IMG/VR virus record: IMGVR_UViG_3300042876_000426
Location: 1 to 47,741 of that record
Length of the DNA: 47,741 nucleotides
Reading direction: 5' to 3' (one strand)
Origin: a virus
A model generated the notes under the pieces. It was given only the letters and a program-made list of their open reading frames with translations, was not told the DNA's origin and ran no database searches. Below are positions 22,471 through 30,789 of the stretch, piece by piece. The number at the start of each line of letters is the position of its first letter. The first letter of the stretch is position 1. The position numbers and the translations under genes are program-made.

Positions 22471-24446
22471 TTCTTTCGCCTGTCTCCACGGTCACCGAAA
22501 CCATTGCCAGAGTGTATACCTCTGGTAATGGTCTGTTTTGCTCATTCAAGGAGCACAACGAAATATTTCGCAAGCATGTGAAGGGCGTCTCTATGGAGTG
22601 GTCGGAACAGTATCGCGCCTGGATGCGGTTACTGAACATCGAGACGAACGGCCAGCCACAGGATCGAGCCGCTGAACTGGTAGGTAGGTTGATCGGCGCC
22701 GGCTTTATGTGCGAGGTGAATGAGCAAGTGGCTGAATTGGTGCGTCTTGGAACGTGGAAGCCGGAGCAGAAGCGCTGGGTAAAATTCATCGAAGGCAAAT
22801 ATCATTTGCGTTGGCGCGGCCAGGATGACAATCTATATCATCGCTCGTTGATGCTCCCGGAGGCGTCCTGGGATAGCAGCACAAAATGCGTGTCGGTTCC
22901 ATCCATTTATTTTTCCGAGGTGATAGGCTTTGCTGAAGAACACGAGTTTCAGTTTACGCAGAAGGCGCTGGAAAGCATCGAGGATTCAAAGCGCGAATAT
23001 CAACGGGTAATCATTCCTGAAGTTCCAGCACCGCGAAAAAAGAAGGAAGAAAAGCAAGAACATTCCTATAAACTTGAAAAATTTATGGATGTGCCGGTTC
23101 GCAACATCCAAACGACAACTGCGCTCTTTCCACACCAGATACCGGCAGTTGAGAAGGTCGCTCCAATGCGTGTGGGTGCCCTATTTATGGACATGGGGAC
23201 CGGAAAGACGCGTTGTGCCATTGAGTTGGTGGAGCGCCGACAGCAACGTATTAGCCGTGTAATCTGGTTCTGCCCAGTCAGTCTCAAACTGACCGTGGCG
23301 GCAGAAATCAGGAAGCACACCAATAGCACAGATATTCACGTGTTCGACGAAAAGGACGATGTCCCGCCAGCTTTTTGGTACGTGGTTGGGATTGAATCCA
23401 TGTCGAGCAGTGACCGCGTTGTGGTTGCCATCCACGAATTGATCGACGCTGACACGTTCGTGATCGTGGATGAGTCCAGCTATATCAAAGGTCACGCTTC
23501 GAAGCGATCAATGCGAATTACTGAACTTTCAATGACGGCGCGATATCGCCTATTGCTGACGGGAACGCCCATTACCCAGGGCGTGGAAGATCTTTATGCT
23601 CAGATGCGTTTCCTGTCTCCTGATATTCTCGGCTATGGTTCGTTCTACTCGTTCGCCAAGAACCACCTCGAGTACAGCGACAAATACCCTGGCATGGTCG
23701 TGCGAGCGCTCCACGTCGGCAACATCGCCGACAGAATATCGCCCTTTGTTTATCAGGTGACAAAAGAAGAGTGCATGGACCTGCCCGGGAAGCTCTACGA
23801 TCAATTTTATTTTGGCCTGACAAAGGAACAGCGAGACGCATACGAACAGGCCAAGGAAGAAATCATTGGCGGCATCCTGGACGAGCTTCCCGACTATATT
23901 ATTTTCCAGTTATTCACAGCGCTTCAGCAGATTGTTTCGGGATTCTGGAACCGCAACGGGACGGAATTCATTCGACTGCCACATAAACGCGTTGAGACGT
24001 TAAAAGAAGTGCTTTCTGGCATACCAGAAAGCAAGAAGGTCATTATCTGGTGCAAATACGTGGAGAGCGTGAAGCAGATCGCCGATGTGCTGCCTGGTTG
24101 CGCTCTCTATTATGGAGATCTATCCGAGAAACAGCGAGACGAACAGTTACAGTTGTTTCGCGGGCCGGCGCGTTTTCTGGTTGCGACTCAGGCTACTGGT
24201 GGACACGGTCTGACCTTGAATGAGGCGCATTATCACGTGTTTTACGAGAATGAGTTCAAGTACAGTCACCGTGTCCAGGCGGAGGACCGTAGCCACCGAA
24301 TCGGCCAGACCAAGCACGTCACCTATATTGACATCGTTTCTAATTCTGGCATTGATCGTCGTATCATGGCGGCGATCTCGAAAAAGGAAGATGTTGTGAA
24401 ATCGTTCAAGCACGAGGTCAATAAACGAAAGGTCAGCGAACTATGA
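22467..24446 (+). CDS. SNF2-family (Swi2/Snf2) helicase-like ATPase
   Basis: The product is 659 residues. Residues 1-215 are an extra N-terminal domain. The ATPase core has FPHQIPAVEK (Q-motif region), MGTGKT (243-248, Walker A), VIVDESSYIK (motif II, DESS in place of DEAH), LLLTGTPIT (motif III), ATQATGGHGLTL (motif V) and QAEDRSHRIGQ (motif VI), the last being diagnostic of SNF2 proteins. These translocate on double-stranded DNA and remodel protein-DNA complexes; unwinding is usually absent. It is coupled by ATGA overlaps to unknown genes on both sides. In phages it may assist replication or clear host proteins; the cassette suggests a link with modification. Confidence 0.92.
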   Translation: MILSPVSTVTETIARVYTSGNGLFCSFKEHNEIFRKHVKGVSMEWSEQYRAWMRLLNIETNGQPQDRAAELVGRLIGAGFMCEVNEQVAELVRLGTWKPEQKRWVKFIEGKYHLRWRGQDDNLYHRSLMLPEASWDSSTKCVSVPSIYFSEVIGFAEEHEFQFTQKALESIEDSKREYQRVIIPEVPAPRKKKEEKQEHSYKLEKFMDVPVRNIQTTTALFPHQIPAVEKVAPMRVGALFMDMGTGKTRCAIELVERRQQRISRVIWFCPVSLKLTVAAEIRKHTNSTDIHVFDEKDDVPPAFWYVVGIESMSSSDRVVVAIHELIDADTFVIVDESSYIKGHASKRSMRITELSMTARYRLLLTGTPITQGVEDLYAQMRFLSPDILGYGSFYSFAKNHLEYSDKYPGMVVRALHVGNIADRISPFVYQVTKEECMDLPGKLYDQFYFGLTKEQRDAYEQAKEEIIGGILDELPDYIIFQLFTALQQIVSGFWNRNGTEFIRLPHKRVETLKEVLSGIPESKKVIIWCKYVESVKQIADVLPGCALYYGDLSEKQRDEQLQLFRGPARFLVATQATGGHGLTLNEAHYHVFYENEFKYSHRVQAEDRSHRIGQTKHVTYIDIVSNSGIDRRIMAAISKKEDVVKSFKHEVNKRKVSEL

Positions 24447-25333
24447 TTTTTATTGGCCTATCGGACAACGAGAAACGCGAGCGTATCGAGCAGTTCCGCG
24501 CCGAGAATGACATTCAAAAGACGGTGGTAATTTCGGCGGATGAATTCCCGCTTCTCATTCCAGGGACTGACCAGATTAAATACAGCGACGTGATCATGTA
24601 TGTTACGTACTATCGTCTTCTACAGGAAATTGATAGGCGCACTCTGATCGTGATCAATGAATGTTTACGAACGCAAAACCGCTACGACCTGGCGTACAAC
24701 TGCATCCGCAACTACCTAAACCAAACATCGCATCAGTTAATCTTTCAGTGGATTCCGCAGATCGATACATGTGAAGATTTCATGATTTTGTTTGATTTCG
24801 ATACTCGCAGTCGCTGGAAGCGTCGGCCATTTGACCCGTTCTTAATCCAACAGGAAAGCAAAGTCATGGTCCAACCGCTTTCGATATTGTTCAAGAGCGA
24901 AGACGTTCCGACGTCGGAAAAGACCAGGACGAAATACAACCAGGAACGGGAGAAAATGTTCCGTGAACTGGGCAACAGAGATCCGCACATCATCCCGCGC
25001 AATCTCTATCTACTGAGCGGTCCCGACAAATTGATCCACATCAATTCGATAGACATGCCGTTATTTTCGGAAAGCAACCAGCTCTACGTATCACGCAACA
25101 AACGCTTGAACTCGGATCGGATCGTCACCTACGAAGATGTTCAGGCCGGCGGACGATATGGGATCGTAGAGCTACCACACCGATTTATTGATTACTGTGA
25201 TTTTATTCGCGTAACTGGACAGGTAGAAAGCAATGTTCTAGTGGCAGACCTGAAAGTAGATCACTGGTATTTCAACCGTTACAACGAATGGAGTAGACGC
25301 ATCCATGACACTTACGCAAGTTTATCGGCATGA
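24443..25333 (+). CDS. Unknown protein coupled to SNF2 and IbrA-like genes
   Basis: The product is 296 residues; its ATG overlaps the SNF2 stop and its end overlaps the IbrA-like gene by 29 bases. The N-terminal half alternates strands and helices like a P-loop or Rossmann fold without a Walker A: KTVVISADEFPLLI, SDVIMYVTYYRLL, RRTLIVINECLRT (a Walker-B-like NE) and HQLIFQWIPQID. A charged linker follows, then a beta-rich end with Tyr, Trp and Asp. This has some resemblance to degenerate kinase or NTPase folds, but I cannot assign it. The tight coupling says it is a component of the same machine. Confidence 0.65.
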   Translation: MIFIGLSDNEKRERIEQFRAENDIQKTVVISADEFPLLIPGTDQIKYSDVIMYVTYYRLLQEIDRRTLIVINECLRTQNRYDLAYNCIRNYLNQTSHQLIFQWIPQIDTCEDFMILFDFDTRSRWKRRPFDPFLIQQESKVMVQPLSILFKSEDVPTSEKTRTKYNQEREKMFRELGNRDPHIIPRNLYLLSGPDKLIHINSIDMPLFSESNQLYVSRNKRLNSDRIVTYEDVQAGGRYGIVELPHRFIDYCDFIRVTGQVESNVLVADLKVDHWYFNRYNEWSRRIHDTYASLSA

Positions 25334-26438
25334 TTGGAACGTGCTGAGCGCCGCTCGGGAGCGAATCGAGTTTATTTTCGACCAATTCGAGAATATCCAT
25401 GTTTCGATCAGTGGCGGGAAGGATTCAACTGTCCTGGCACACCTGGCGCTGATGGAAGCCAGGCGCCGCAACCGCAAGATCGGGATATTCTTTCTCGACG
25501 AGGAGGCTGTCTATCAAGCTACCATTGACCAGGTCGAGTACATCATGGAACAGATGGCGCCTGAAAATGTTATTCCGCTCTGGTTACAGATGGAATTCAA
25601 TCTGACCAATGCCACTAGCCTGACCGAGACACAGTTCATCCCCTGGGAGGCCGGCAAGCACAAATTGTGGTTGCGTCCAAAAAAGGACTACGCCATCAAA
25701 TTCCCCCAGTGGGACCGTTCTACACAGATCGTAGCCGACAAAAATAAGGGGTTCGGTTTCTACGATGTGTTCATGAACTTCGAGCGTTGCTACAGCAATA
25801 CGGCTTTTCTGGTCGGCTTGCGTGGCGTGGAGTCTCCGAACCGTTGGCGTACTGTCTCCAAAAACCCGTCAGATATCGGCGGAAATAAGATCTATTGGGC
25901 GACTACCGCCGGCAAGAATTTCAAGATGTATCCGCTCTACGATTGGAACTTCCATGATGTATGGCACTACATTTTCGAGAACAATCTTCGTTACCATAAG
26001 ATCTATGATTACCAGGTAAAGAAAGGTTATTCGATTACAGAGATGCGCATAAGTTCCCTTATCCACGAGAAATCGTTCAAGTCTCTTGTGGATCTGCCAG
26101 AATTCGAACCTGACACGTACAACAAACTTGTTAAGCGTGCTAAGGGAATATCCCTAGCGCAGGAGACAGGTAAGAATGCCAAGTTGTTCCGTGCCCGTAA
26201 GCTACCAAAGAATTACAACTCATGGCGCAAATACCGCGATTTCCTTCTGGAAACCCATCCCGACCCTTCGAAGCGCGATATCCTGGCCCGACGTTTCGCC
26301 GGTCACATGGATAATGAATATGTAGCACGCCAACAGGTGCGCCAGTTGATCCTGAATGACTACGAAAACAACCTGCCCGTTGACAATCAACCCGATCCGC
26401 GCCAGAAATGGATCGAATATTACATGGAGAACCTATGA
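25305..26438 (+). CDS. IbrA-like PAPS-reductase-family protein
   Basis: The product is 377 residues. HVSISGGKDSTVLAHLALM (residues 32-50) holds the SGGKDS PP-loop of the PAPS reductase/N-type ATP pyrophosphatase superfamily, used to adenylate substrates. The later GLRGVESPNRWRTVS and YPLYDWNFHDVWHYIFENNL match PAPS-reductase-like proteins, and the long C-terminal extension resembles DUF3440 of IbrA. The same superfamily includes DndC, which takes part in DNA phosphorothioation. IbrA was described in E. coli with IbrB as a regulator of immunoglobulin-binding proteins; the biochemical role is unknown. The next overlapping gene is a ParB-like IbrB partner, which strengthens the call. Confidence 0.82.
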   Translation: MTLTQVYRHDWNVLSAARERIEFIFDQFENIHVSISGGKDSTVLAHLALMEARRRNRKIGIFFLDEEAVYQATIDQVEYIMEQMAPENVIPLWLQMEFNLTNATSLTETQFIPWEAGKHKLWLRPKKDYAIKFPQWDRSTQIVADKNKGFGFYDVFMNFERCYSNTAFLVGLRGVESPNRWRTVSKNPSDIGGNKIYWATTAGKNFKMYPLYDWNFHDVWHYIFENNLRYHKIYDYQVKKGYSITEMRISSLIHEKSFKSLVDLPEFEPDTYNKLVKRAKGISLAQETGKNAKLFRARKLPKNYNSWRKYRDFLLETHPDPSKRDILARRFAGHMDNEYVARQQVRQLILNDYENNLPVDNQPDPRQKWIEYYMENL

Positions 26439-27037
26439 TCGAAAATATTCAGGACTATCTTACCGTGCGTGAAAGTATCCAGCCTATTTCAGTGGATAGC
26501 CGGCGCAAACAGAAAGTTTTGATCCCGTGCGTCAATACGCTGCTTGTGGCGCGTGATCTGGTGCAGGCGAACACCTATAATCCAAACGCCGTGCCTGACG
26601 AGAAGATGGAATTGCTTCGCCAATCCATTGTGGATAATGGATTCGCATTTCCCATCGTGACCATTTACGACCCAGACCTTCAAAAGTTCATAGTGATCGA
26701 CGGCTTTCACCGTTACGTGATCAGCGGTCCCGACTGGCTTGGAATGCGCTACGTCCCAATTGTCGTGCTCGAACACGACATGAGCAAGCGCATGACGGCT
26801 ACGTGGCAATTTAACAAGGCGCGCGGTGTCCACCAGGTGGACATGGACGCCGACCTGATCCGCGCTTTACTGGAACAGGGCATGAGCGAGGATGATATTG
26901 CCGCGCACTTAGGAATTGACCTGGACACTGTATATCGCTATAAACAGGTTACTGGCATTGCTGAGTTATTTAAAGGCGCACAATATTCGATGGCCTGGGA
27001 AATGAAGGATGTGGACGATGGAATGGAAATACGGTAA
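26435..27037 (+). CDS. IbrB-like ParB/Sulfiredoxin-fold protein
   Basis: The product is 200 residues from ATG 26435 (ATGA overlap with the IbrA-like stop; GGAGAACCT ribosome site). ParB N-terminal features: NPNAVPDEKMELLRQSIVDN, then GFAFPIV, KFIVIDGFHRY (88-94, the conserved 'vidG.hR' box) and NKARG (127-131, the N..R box). A helix-turn-helix follows at about 150-175 (MSEDDIAAHLGIDLDTVYRY). ParB-fold proteins bind CTP or act as nucleases; in IbrA/IbrB pairs the role is unsettled. It probably directs the IbrA-like enzyme or the next methyltransferase to DNA. Confidence 0.85.
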   Translation: MIENIQDYLTVRESIQPISVDSRRKQKVLIPCVNTLLVARDLVQANTYNPNAVPDEKMELLRQSIVDNGFAFPIVTIYDPDLQKFIVIDGFHRYVISGPDWLGMRYVPIVVLEHDMSKRMTATWQFNKARGVHQVDMDADLIRALLEQGMSEDDIAAHLGIDLDTVYRYKQVTGIAELFKGAQYSMAWEMKDVDDGMEIR

Positions 27038-27671
27038 CGCGTGGGATTTATTCCCAATCAAGGAAGGCGAAATATGGGGAATCCCAGGGCGAGCAATGGT
27101 TGCAGTCCATAATCTGTTTGAGCCGTTGCCGGCCTGGGTGAGGCCCGACCTGCTCTTCGTTGATCCACCTTGGAATCTGGGAAACGTAAACTCGTTTTAT
27201 ACCAAGGCCGGACGGGAAGACTACCTCGATACGTTTAGCCAATTCACAGACGCTTTTTTTGGTCGAGTGACAGAGATCAACCCGCAAACAGTCTACATTG
27301 AGATCGGAAAACAGAACGTCGAGAATTACTTCGACCGCCTGGCAGAGCTCTACCCAAAATTGCAGCGATGGTCAGTGCTTTATTATCGTAAACATCCCAC
27401 CTGGATCATCCGCGGGAGTAAGTACGACAACATCGGTTTCGATTTCTCCGGGATGGATGAGGCCGACTGCATCTCGAAGATCGCTCTGATCGAGAATTAC
27501 CGGACAATGGGTGATATTTGCATGGGACGCGGGCTGGTCGGCCTCGCTGCCTACAAAGCTGGGAAGCCGTTCGTCGGTACGGAACTCAATAAACGCAGAT
27601 TAGCATGTCTGCTTCAGGCTCTATCGAAAATCGGAGCACCAATTCGGAAATTGGAGATGTCCAATGAATAA
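27018..27671 (+). CDS. DPPW-type DNA methyltransferase (N4-cytosine or N6-adenine)
   Basis: The product is 217 residues. DLLFVDPPWNLGNVNSFY puts the catalytic DPPW at 49-52. The SAM motif appears late, GDICMGRGLVGLAAYKAGKP, with GTELNKRRLACLL after it. This order, catalytic motif before the SAM motif, is that of the beta group, or of MT-A70-like and phage orphan enzymes. The GRG in place of FxGxG is unusual. No target-recognition domain of size is present, so another protein, perhaps the ParB-like one, may give specificity. It overlaps its neighbours on both sides. The start could also be GTG 27009. Confidence 0.82.
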   Translation: MEWKYGNAWDLFPIKEGEIWGIPGRAMVAVHNLFEPLPAWVRPDLLFVDPPWNLGNVNSFYTKAGREDYLDTFSQFTDAFFGRVTEINPQTVYIEIGKQNVENYFDRLAELYPKLQRWSVLYYRKHPTWIIRGSKYDNIGFDFSGMDEADCISKIALIENYRTMGDICMGRGLVGLAAYKAGKPFVGTELNKRRLACLLQALSKIGAPIRKLEMSNE

Positions 27672-28098
27672 AAAACAGCCTTTCGCCATTCACACGATCC
27701 GCCCAGATGAACCAGGCATGGAACCATTGAAGGTCGTCCTCCCCAAGGATGGAACGCGCGGCCTGGTCATTGGCGAGGATTGGGAAGTGCGCGCCTTGTA
27801 CGATCTGATAGAAAAATATCTGGAGAATGGCAAGCACTCCGGCCAGATCGAGGATTACCACGAGCAGTTAGGGACCGCATGGATCACCACCGTTGACGCC
27901 GCTTCACTTGCAGAGCACAGCGGGCATCCTGGCATACCAGAGCGGACCATCCGTTGGGCCGCTTCACATGGATATATTCGCGGTGCTCAAAAGCATGGCC
28001 GTGACTGGCGCTTTCCACGTGCGACGTTTTTGTATTGGCTGAAAAATCGTCCCAAGCCTGGAAGGAAAGCTGAAGCACTTGCACACATTGACATATAA
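27664..28098 (+). CDS. HTH DNA-binding protein, last gene of the cassette
   Basis: The product is 144 residues. The C-terminal 60 resemble an excisionase/MerR-like winged helix: TTVDAASLAEHSGHPGIPER, then TIRWAASHGYIRGAQKHGRD and WRFPRATFLYWLKNR. The N-terminal part is a short beta-rich extension. Such proteins bind DNA as regulators or as excisionase-like adaptors. As the last gene it could bind the dyad at 20792-20807 and control the cassette. The ATG overlaps the methyltransferase end by eight bases, with TTGGAGATGT before it. Confidence 0.75.
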   Translation: MNKKQPFAIHTIRPDEPGMEPLKVVLPKDGTRGLVIGEDWEVRALYDLIEKYLENGKHSGQIEDYHEQLGTAWITTVDAASLAEHSGHPGIPERTIRWAASHGYIRGAQKHGRDWRFPRATFLYWLKNRPKPGRKAEALAHIDI

Positions 28099-28141
28099 CG
28101 CCTCGATTGCCTTTCGCGTAGAATAGGCATAACAAAATCAC

Positions 28142-28198
28142 TGTAAGCGCCGAGAGCGCAGGAGACCCTTTGCGGGTTTTCTGCGCTCTTTTTATTTT
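28142..28198 (+). terminator. Two-tier hairpin with U-run, copy 1 of a duplicated element
   Basis: Outer stem 28153-28161 with 28181-28189 (agagcgcag), inner stem 28165-28168 with 28174-28177 (accc/gggt), T-run from 28187. It ends the cassette but stops only about ten bases before the ATG at 28208, leaving no room for a promoter. A near copy, including the flank tgtaagcgcc, is at 35068-35123, also just before a structural gene. It may be a terminator that late-gene antitermination overrides, or an mRNA processing site. Confidence 0.8.
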
Positions 28199-28207
28199 CC
28201 TACTGCC

Positions 28208-30340
28208 ATGCTGAAAACACAATCATCCACAATCCAAACCAAGTTCACAATCTCCGAGCGGGACGGGAAAGAATTTCTCGTTGTGCCTGGTGTGCCGGCC
28301 AAAGAGCAGGTAATGAACACCGCGTTCGTCCCTGGCGATGAGATCTCGCATTTCGTCGGCTCGTGGAATGGTATCCCTATTACCATCCATCATCCCAAGC
28401 AGAACAGCGGGTCGGCCAATGCACCTGATCCTGATGTAGCCGTGGTGGGTCGTTTCTATAACGCCGGATGGGACGGAGACGGCAAGCGGCTGACGGGCGA
28501 ATACTGGCTCGACGTGGCAGAGCTGCGCCGCTGGGGCGATGGAAAGGCCATCGAGGAAGCGGTCCGCAATGGGAAGATGCTGGAAACATCCACAGGCTAC
28601 TGGGCCGACGATGAGGCCGCGCCCGGTCAGTTTTTGGGGACTCCCTATAACGTAGTCCATCGCAATTTGCGTCCCGACCACATTGCCATTTTGCCCGACG
28701 AGATCGGCGCGTGTTCGCTGGCCGATGGGTGCGGTGTGAATCGGAACGCGAGTGATTCGTGTGCTTTAAAACTAAATTGTGCGAAGGACTGTCCGTGCAA
28801 AGACAAGGATGGGAATAAAACCATGACCGATGAATTACGTCAAAACGAGATGTCACTGGAACAGGAAGCCCAGGCAGTCCGTGAAGCCTTTTATACGTCC
28901 ACTCGTCCCGCATCGGAGAAAACTGCCAACGTGGCCGAAACACCCGCCGGCAGGGGGTTTGTGCGTGATGTCTTCGAAGATTACGTGATCATTGATCGTG
29001 GCGGCCAGTGCTTTCAGGTCCCTTACGCCAAGGGCGTGGACGGGAAGATCGAATTCGCTCAGCAAGACCAGTGGAAGAAAGCATCCCAGGAATGGGTTTT
29101 GCAGAATGCCACTGGCGACCTGCCTGCAGCTGGAAAGAAGATCTGGGAGAGCGTGTACCAGGAAGCGCAGAAGGCCGGTGACGACAAGGAAACTGCCGCC
29201 AAGAAGGCATGGGGCGCTGTAAAGAAAGCCGGCTGGAGTCAGGATGAAAAGGGCAAGTGGGTCAAGGCCAACGCGGTAGCGCGCTGGCTGGCTCGCGTGA
29301 CGAGCAACCACTATGGGCCGGGAAAGCATAAGAACGGAACGTCGCAAGATGCACATGGCGGCAGCGGAACTGGAAGTGTAGCCGACCCGATCGATCGGTT
29401 TGTGGAAGTTTCGCCAAAGAACGAACAAGTTTCGCCTGAAGGTCAAAAGAAGATCGACGAGACAAAGAAAAAATTTGATGAATCCAAGGCTCGCTGGGAT
29501 AAAAATAACCTCGTGTCTGAAACGCCTGGATTGCAAAATGCTTCTGAAAGTTTGCGAAAGATTTTCTCTGATCCGAAATCGCAAAAAGAAGAGATGACGC
29601 GCCTGAAGAAGAAAGGCGAAAACTGGCTTGGTTTGACATTGGATACCACTCGTAAGCTGGGCGCTGATTATTCCAACGAACTGATTGCCAAGTTTGGGAA
29701 AGAAAACGTCTACAAGGGAATTTACCCAGACAAATACAAGGTCTTTGAGAAAGACCTTAGCGCGTACGAGGACATGCTCATTCAGGCGCGCATGAGCAAG
29801 GTACGCTCACATACCGCAAACACCGCGGCGAACGCAGACCGCGTTGTCAAAACCAACTCGAAGGAGAACAGCATGAAATGGAATGACTTACTGGCCTATC
29901 TGTCGGGCAAGGGCATCCAGGTCAAGGCGAATTCCGAGAGCGAAGAGGAAGAACCCACCTTCGATGTCTCGGAAGTTGCCCCGGCCAAGGACAAGGAAGA
30001 TGATGAACCCGAACCCAAGCAGAACAGCGCCATCCTGACCGATGGCGAGCTTTCCGCCTTGAAGGCCCTGGCGCAAGCTGCGCCCGCGTTGCTGGCCGTT
30101 CAACAGAACGCCGCACGCCAGGCGCAGGACGAGAAGGCGGCAGTCGTGGCCGAGATCAAGGCGAACCGCTCCAACGTGTACAGCGACGATGAGCTGGCCG
30201 GCATGAGCCTGCCCGTGCTCACCAAGCTGAACGCGCAGATGAACGTCAACTACGCTGGCTTGGGCGGGGCGCGCTACCAGGAACCTGATTTCCTGGCGGT
30301 TCCTGCCGTCCTGCTCGCCAAACCTGAGAAGGAGGCGTAA
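28208..30340 (+). CDS. Prohead protease (DUF2213-type) fused to ChaB-like segment and scaffold
   Basis: The product is 710 residues. Residues 1-180 match DUF2213: NTAFVPGDEISHF, GIPITIHHPK (putative catalytic His), KMLETSTGYWADDEAAPGQF and RPDHIAILPDEIGACS. At about 303-342 lies a ChaB-like unit (LPAAGKKIWESVYQEAQKAG and AAKKAWGAVKKAG), then SNHYGPGKHKNGTSQDAHGG, a motif of phage head proteins. A long charged helical region leads to an acidic scaffold from residue 556. It processes and shapes the procapsid. The start has no ribosome site and follows the hairpin at 28142-28198 at once. An internal start at 29873 probably gives the scaffold alone. Confidence 0.83.
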   Translation: MLKTQSSTIQTKFTISERDGKEFLVVPGVPAKEQVMNTAFVPGDEISHFVGSWNGIPITIHHPKQNSGSANAPDPDVAVVGRFYNAGWDGDGKRLTGEYWLDVAELRRWGDGKAIEEAVRNGKMLETSTGYWADDEAAPGQFLGTPYNVVHRNLRPDHIAILPDEIGACSLADGCGVNRNASDSCALKLNCAKDCPCKDKDGNKTMTDELRQNEMSLEQEAQAVREAFYTSTRPASEKTANVAETPAGRGFVRDVFEDYVIIDRGGQCFQVPYAKGVDGKIEFAQQDQWKKASQEWVLQNATGDLPAAGKKIWESVYQEAQKAGDDKETAAKKAWGAVKKAGWSQDEKGKWVKANAVARWLARVTSNHYGPGKHKNGTSQDAHGGSGTGSVADPIDRFVEVSPKNEQVSPEGQKKIDETKKKFDESKARWDKNNLVSETPGLQNASESLRKIFSDPKSQKEEMTRLKKKGENWLGLTLDTTRKLGADYSNELIAKFGKENVYKGIYPDKYKVFEKDLSAYEDMLIQARMSKVRSHTANTAANADRVVKTNSKENSMKWNDLLAYLSGKGIQVKANSESEEEEPTFDVSEVAPAKDKEDDEPEPKQNSAILTDGELSALKALAQAAPALLAVQQNAARQAQDEKAAVVAEIKANRSNVYSDDELAGMSLPVLTKLNAQMNVNYAGLGGARYQEPDFLAVPAVLLAKPEKEA
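29873..30340 (+). CDS. Capsid scaffold from an internal in-frame start
   Basis: An ATG within the protease frame is preceded by AAGGAGAACAGC, the best ribosome site in the area. It would give a 155-residue acidic protein (SESEEEEPTFDVSEVAPAKD near the start) with a helical middle (AALLAV..ARQAQDEKAAVVA) and a capsid-binding-type end. Nested scaffold genes inside protease genes are well known, for example Nu3 in lambda C. The function is assembly of the procapsid shell. The evidence is the ribosome site, the frame and the acidic scaffold-like sequence. Confidence 0.7.
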   Translation: MKWNDLLAYLSGKGIQVKANSESEEEEPTFDVSEVAPAKDKEDDEPEPKQNSAILTDGELSALKALAQAAPALLAVQQNAARQAQDEKAAVVAEIKANRSNVYSDDELAGMSLPVLTKLNAQMNVNYAGLGGARYQEPDFLAVPAVLLAKPEKEA

Positions 30341-30342
30341 CC

Positions 30343-30789
30343 ATGAGCACCGCTCACATCATCGCTCTGAAGACCCGCGGGACCTTCGTGAAGGAGTCCG
30401 CGCTCGGCTCGCAGGATCCGTATCTTGCGCCCGTCACCCCTGGCATGATGCTCGAATATGCCACCGCAACCACCGTTCTGCCGCATTCCACCGCCGGCGC
30501 GCTTCCCGCTCCGCTGATGTTTGCGGTCGAAATGTCCGTGGACGGACGCGGCATTGACGACAAGTATGACGAGGCTGGCGAGGCTGTGCCGCACCAAACC
30601 GGGTTGCCCGGCGAGGAGTTCTACGCCCTGCTCGCCACCGGCCAGAACATCGCCGCGGGCGCACTGCTCACCAGCGACGGCGCCGGCTGCTTCAAAGCCA
30701 ACAACGGAACCGCCGTGGCCCGTGCTCTCGAATCCGTCAACAACTCGGCGGGGACCGCTCCCGCCCGCATCCGTGTGGAGGTGCTGTAA
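30343..30789 (+). CDS. Head decoration (capsid cement) protein
   Basis: The product is 148 residues with GGAGGCGTAACC before the ATG. It is Ala/Gly/Thr-rich and beta-type, with AVEMSVDGRGIDDKYDEAGE in the middle and IAAGALLTSDGAG near the end, which is the 'l.aG..L..d..G' pattern common in DUF2190-like and lambda-D-like decoration proteins. It lies between protease/scaffold and the major capsid gene, the usual place. The stop overlaps the next start (TAATG), so translation of the two is coupled. The identification is by layout and pattern. Confidence 0.7.
   Translation: MSTAHIIALKTRGTFVKESALGSQDPYLAPVTPGMMLEYATATTVLPHSTAGALPAPLMFAVEMSVDGRGIDDKYDEAGEAVPHQTGLPGEEFYALLATGQNIAAGALLTSDGAGCFKANNGTAVARALESVNNSAGTAPARIRVEVL

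Noticed and set aside
25305-26438. Full Dnd phosphorothioation system
   Set aside because: Only the PP-loop superfamily is shared with DndC; no DndA, DndB, DndD or DndE-like partner is visible in the window.
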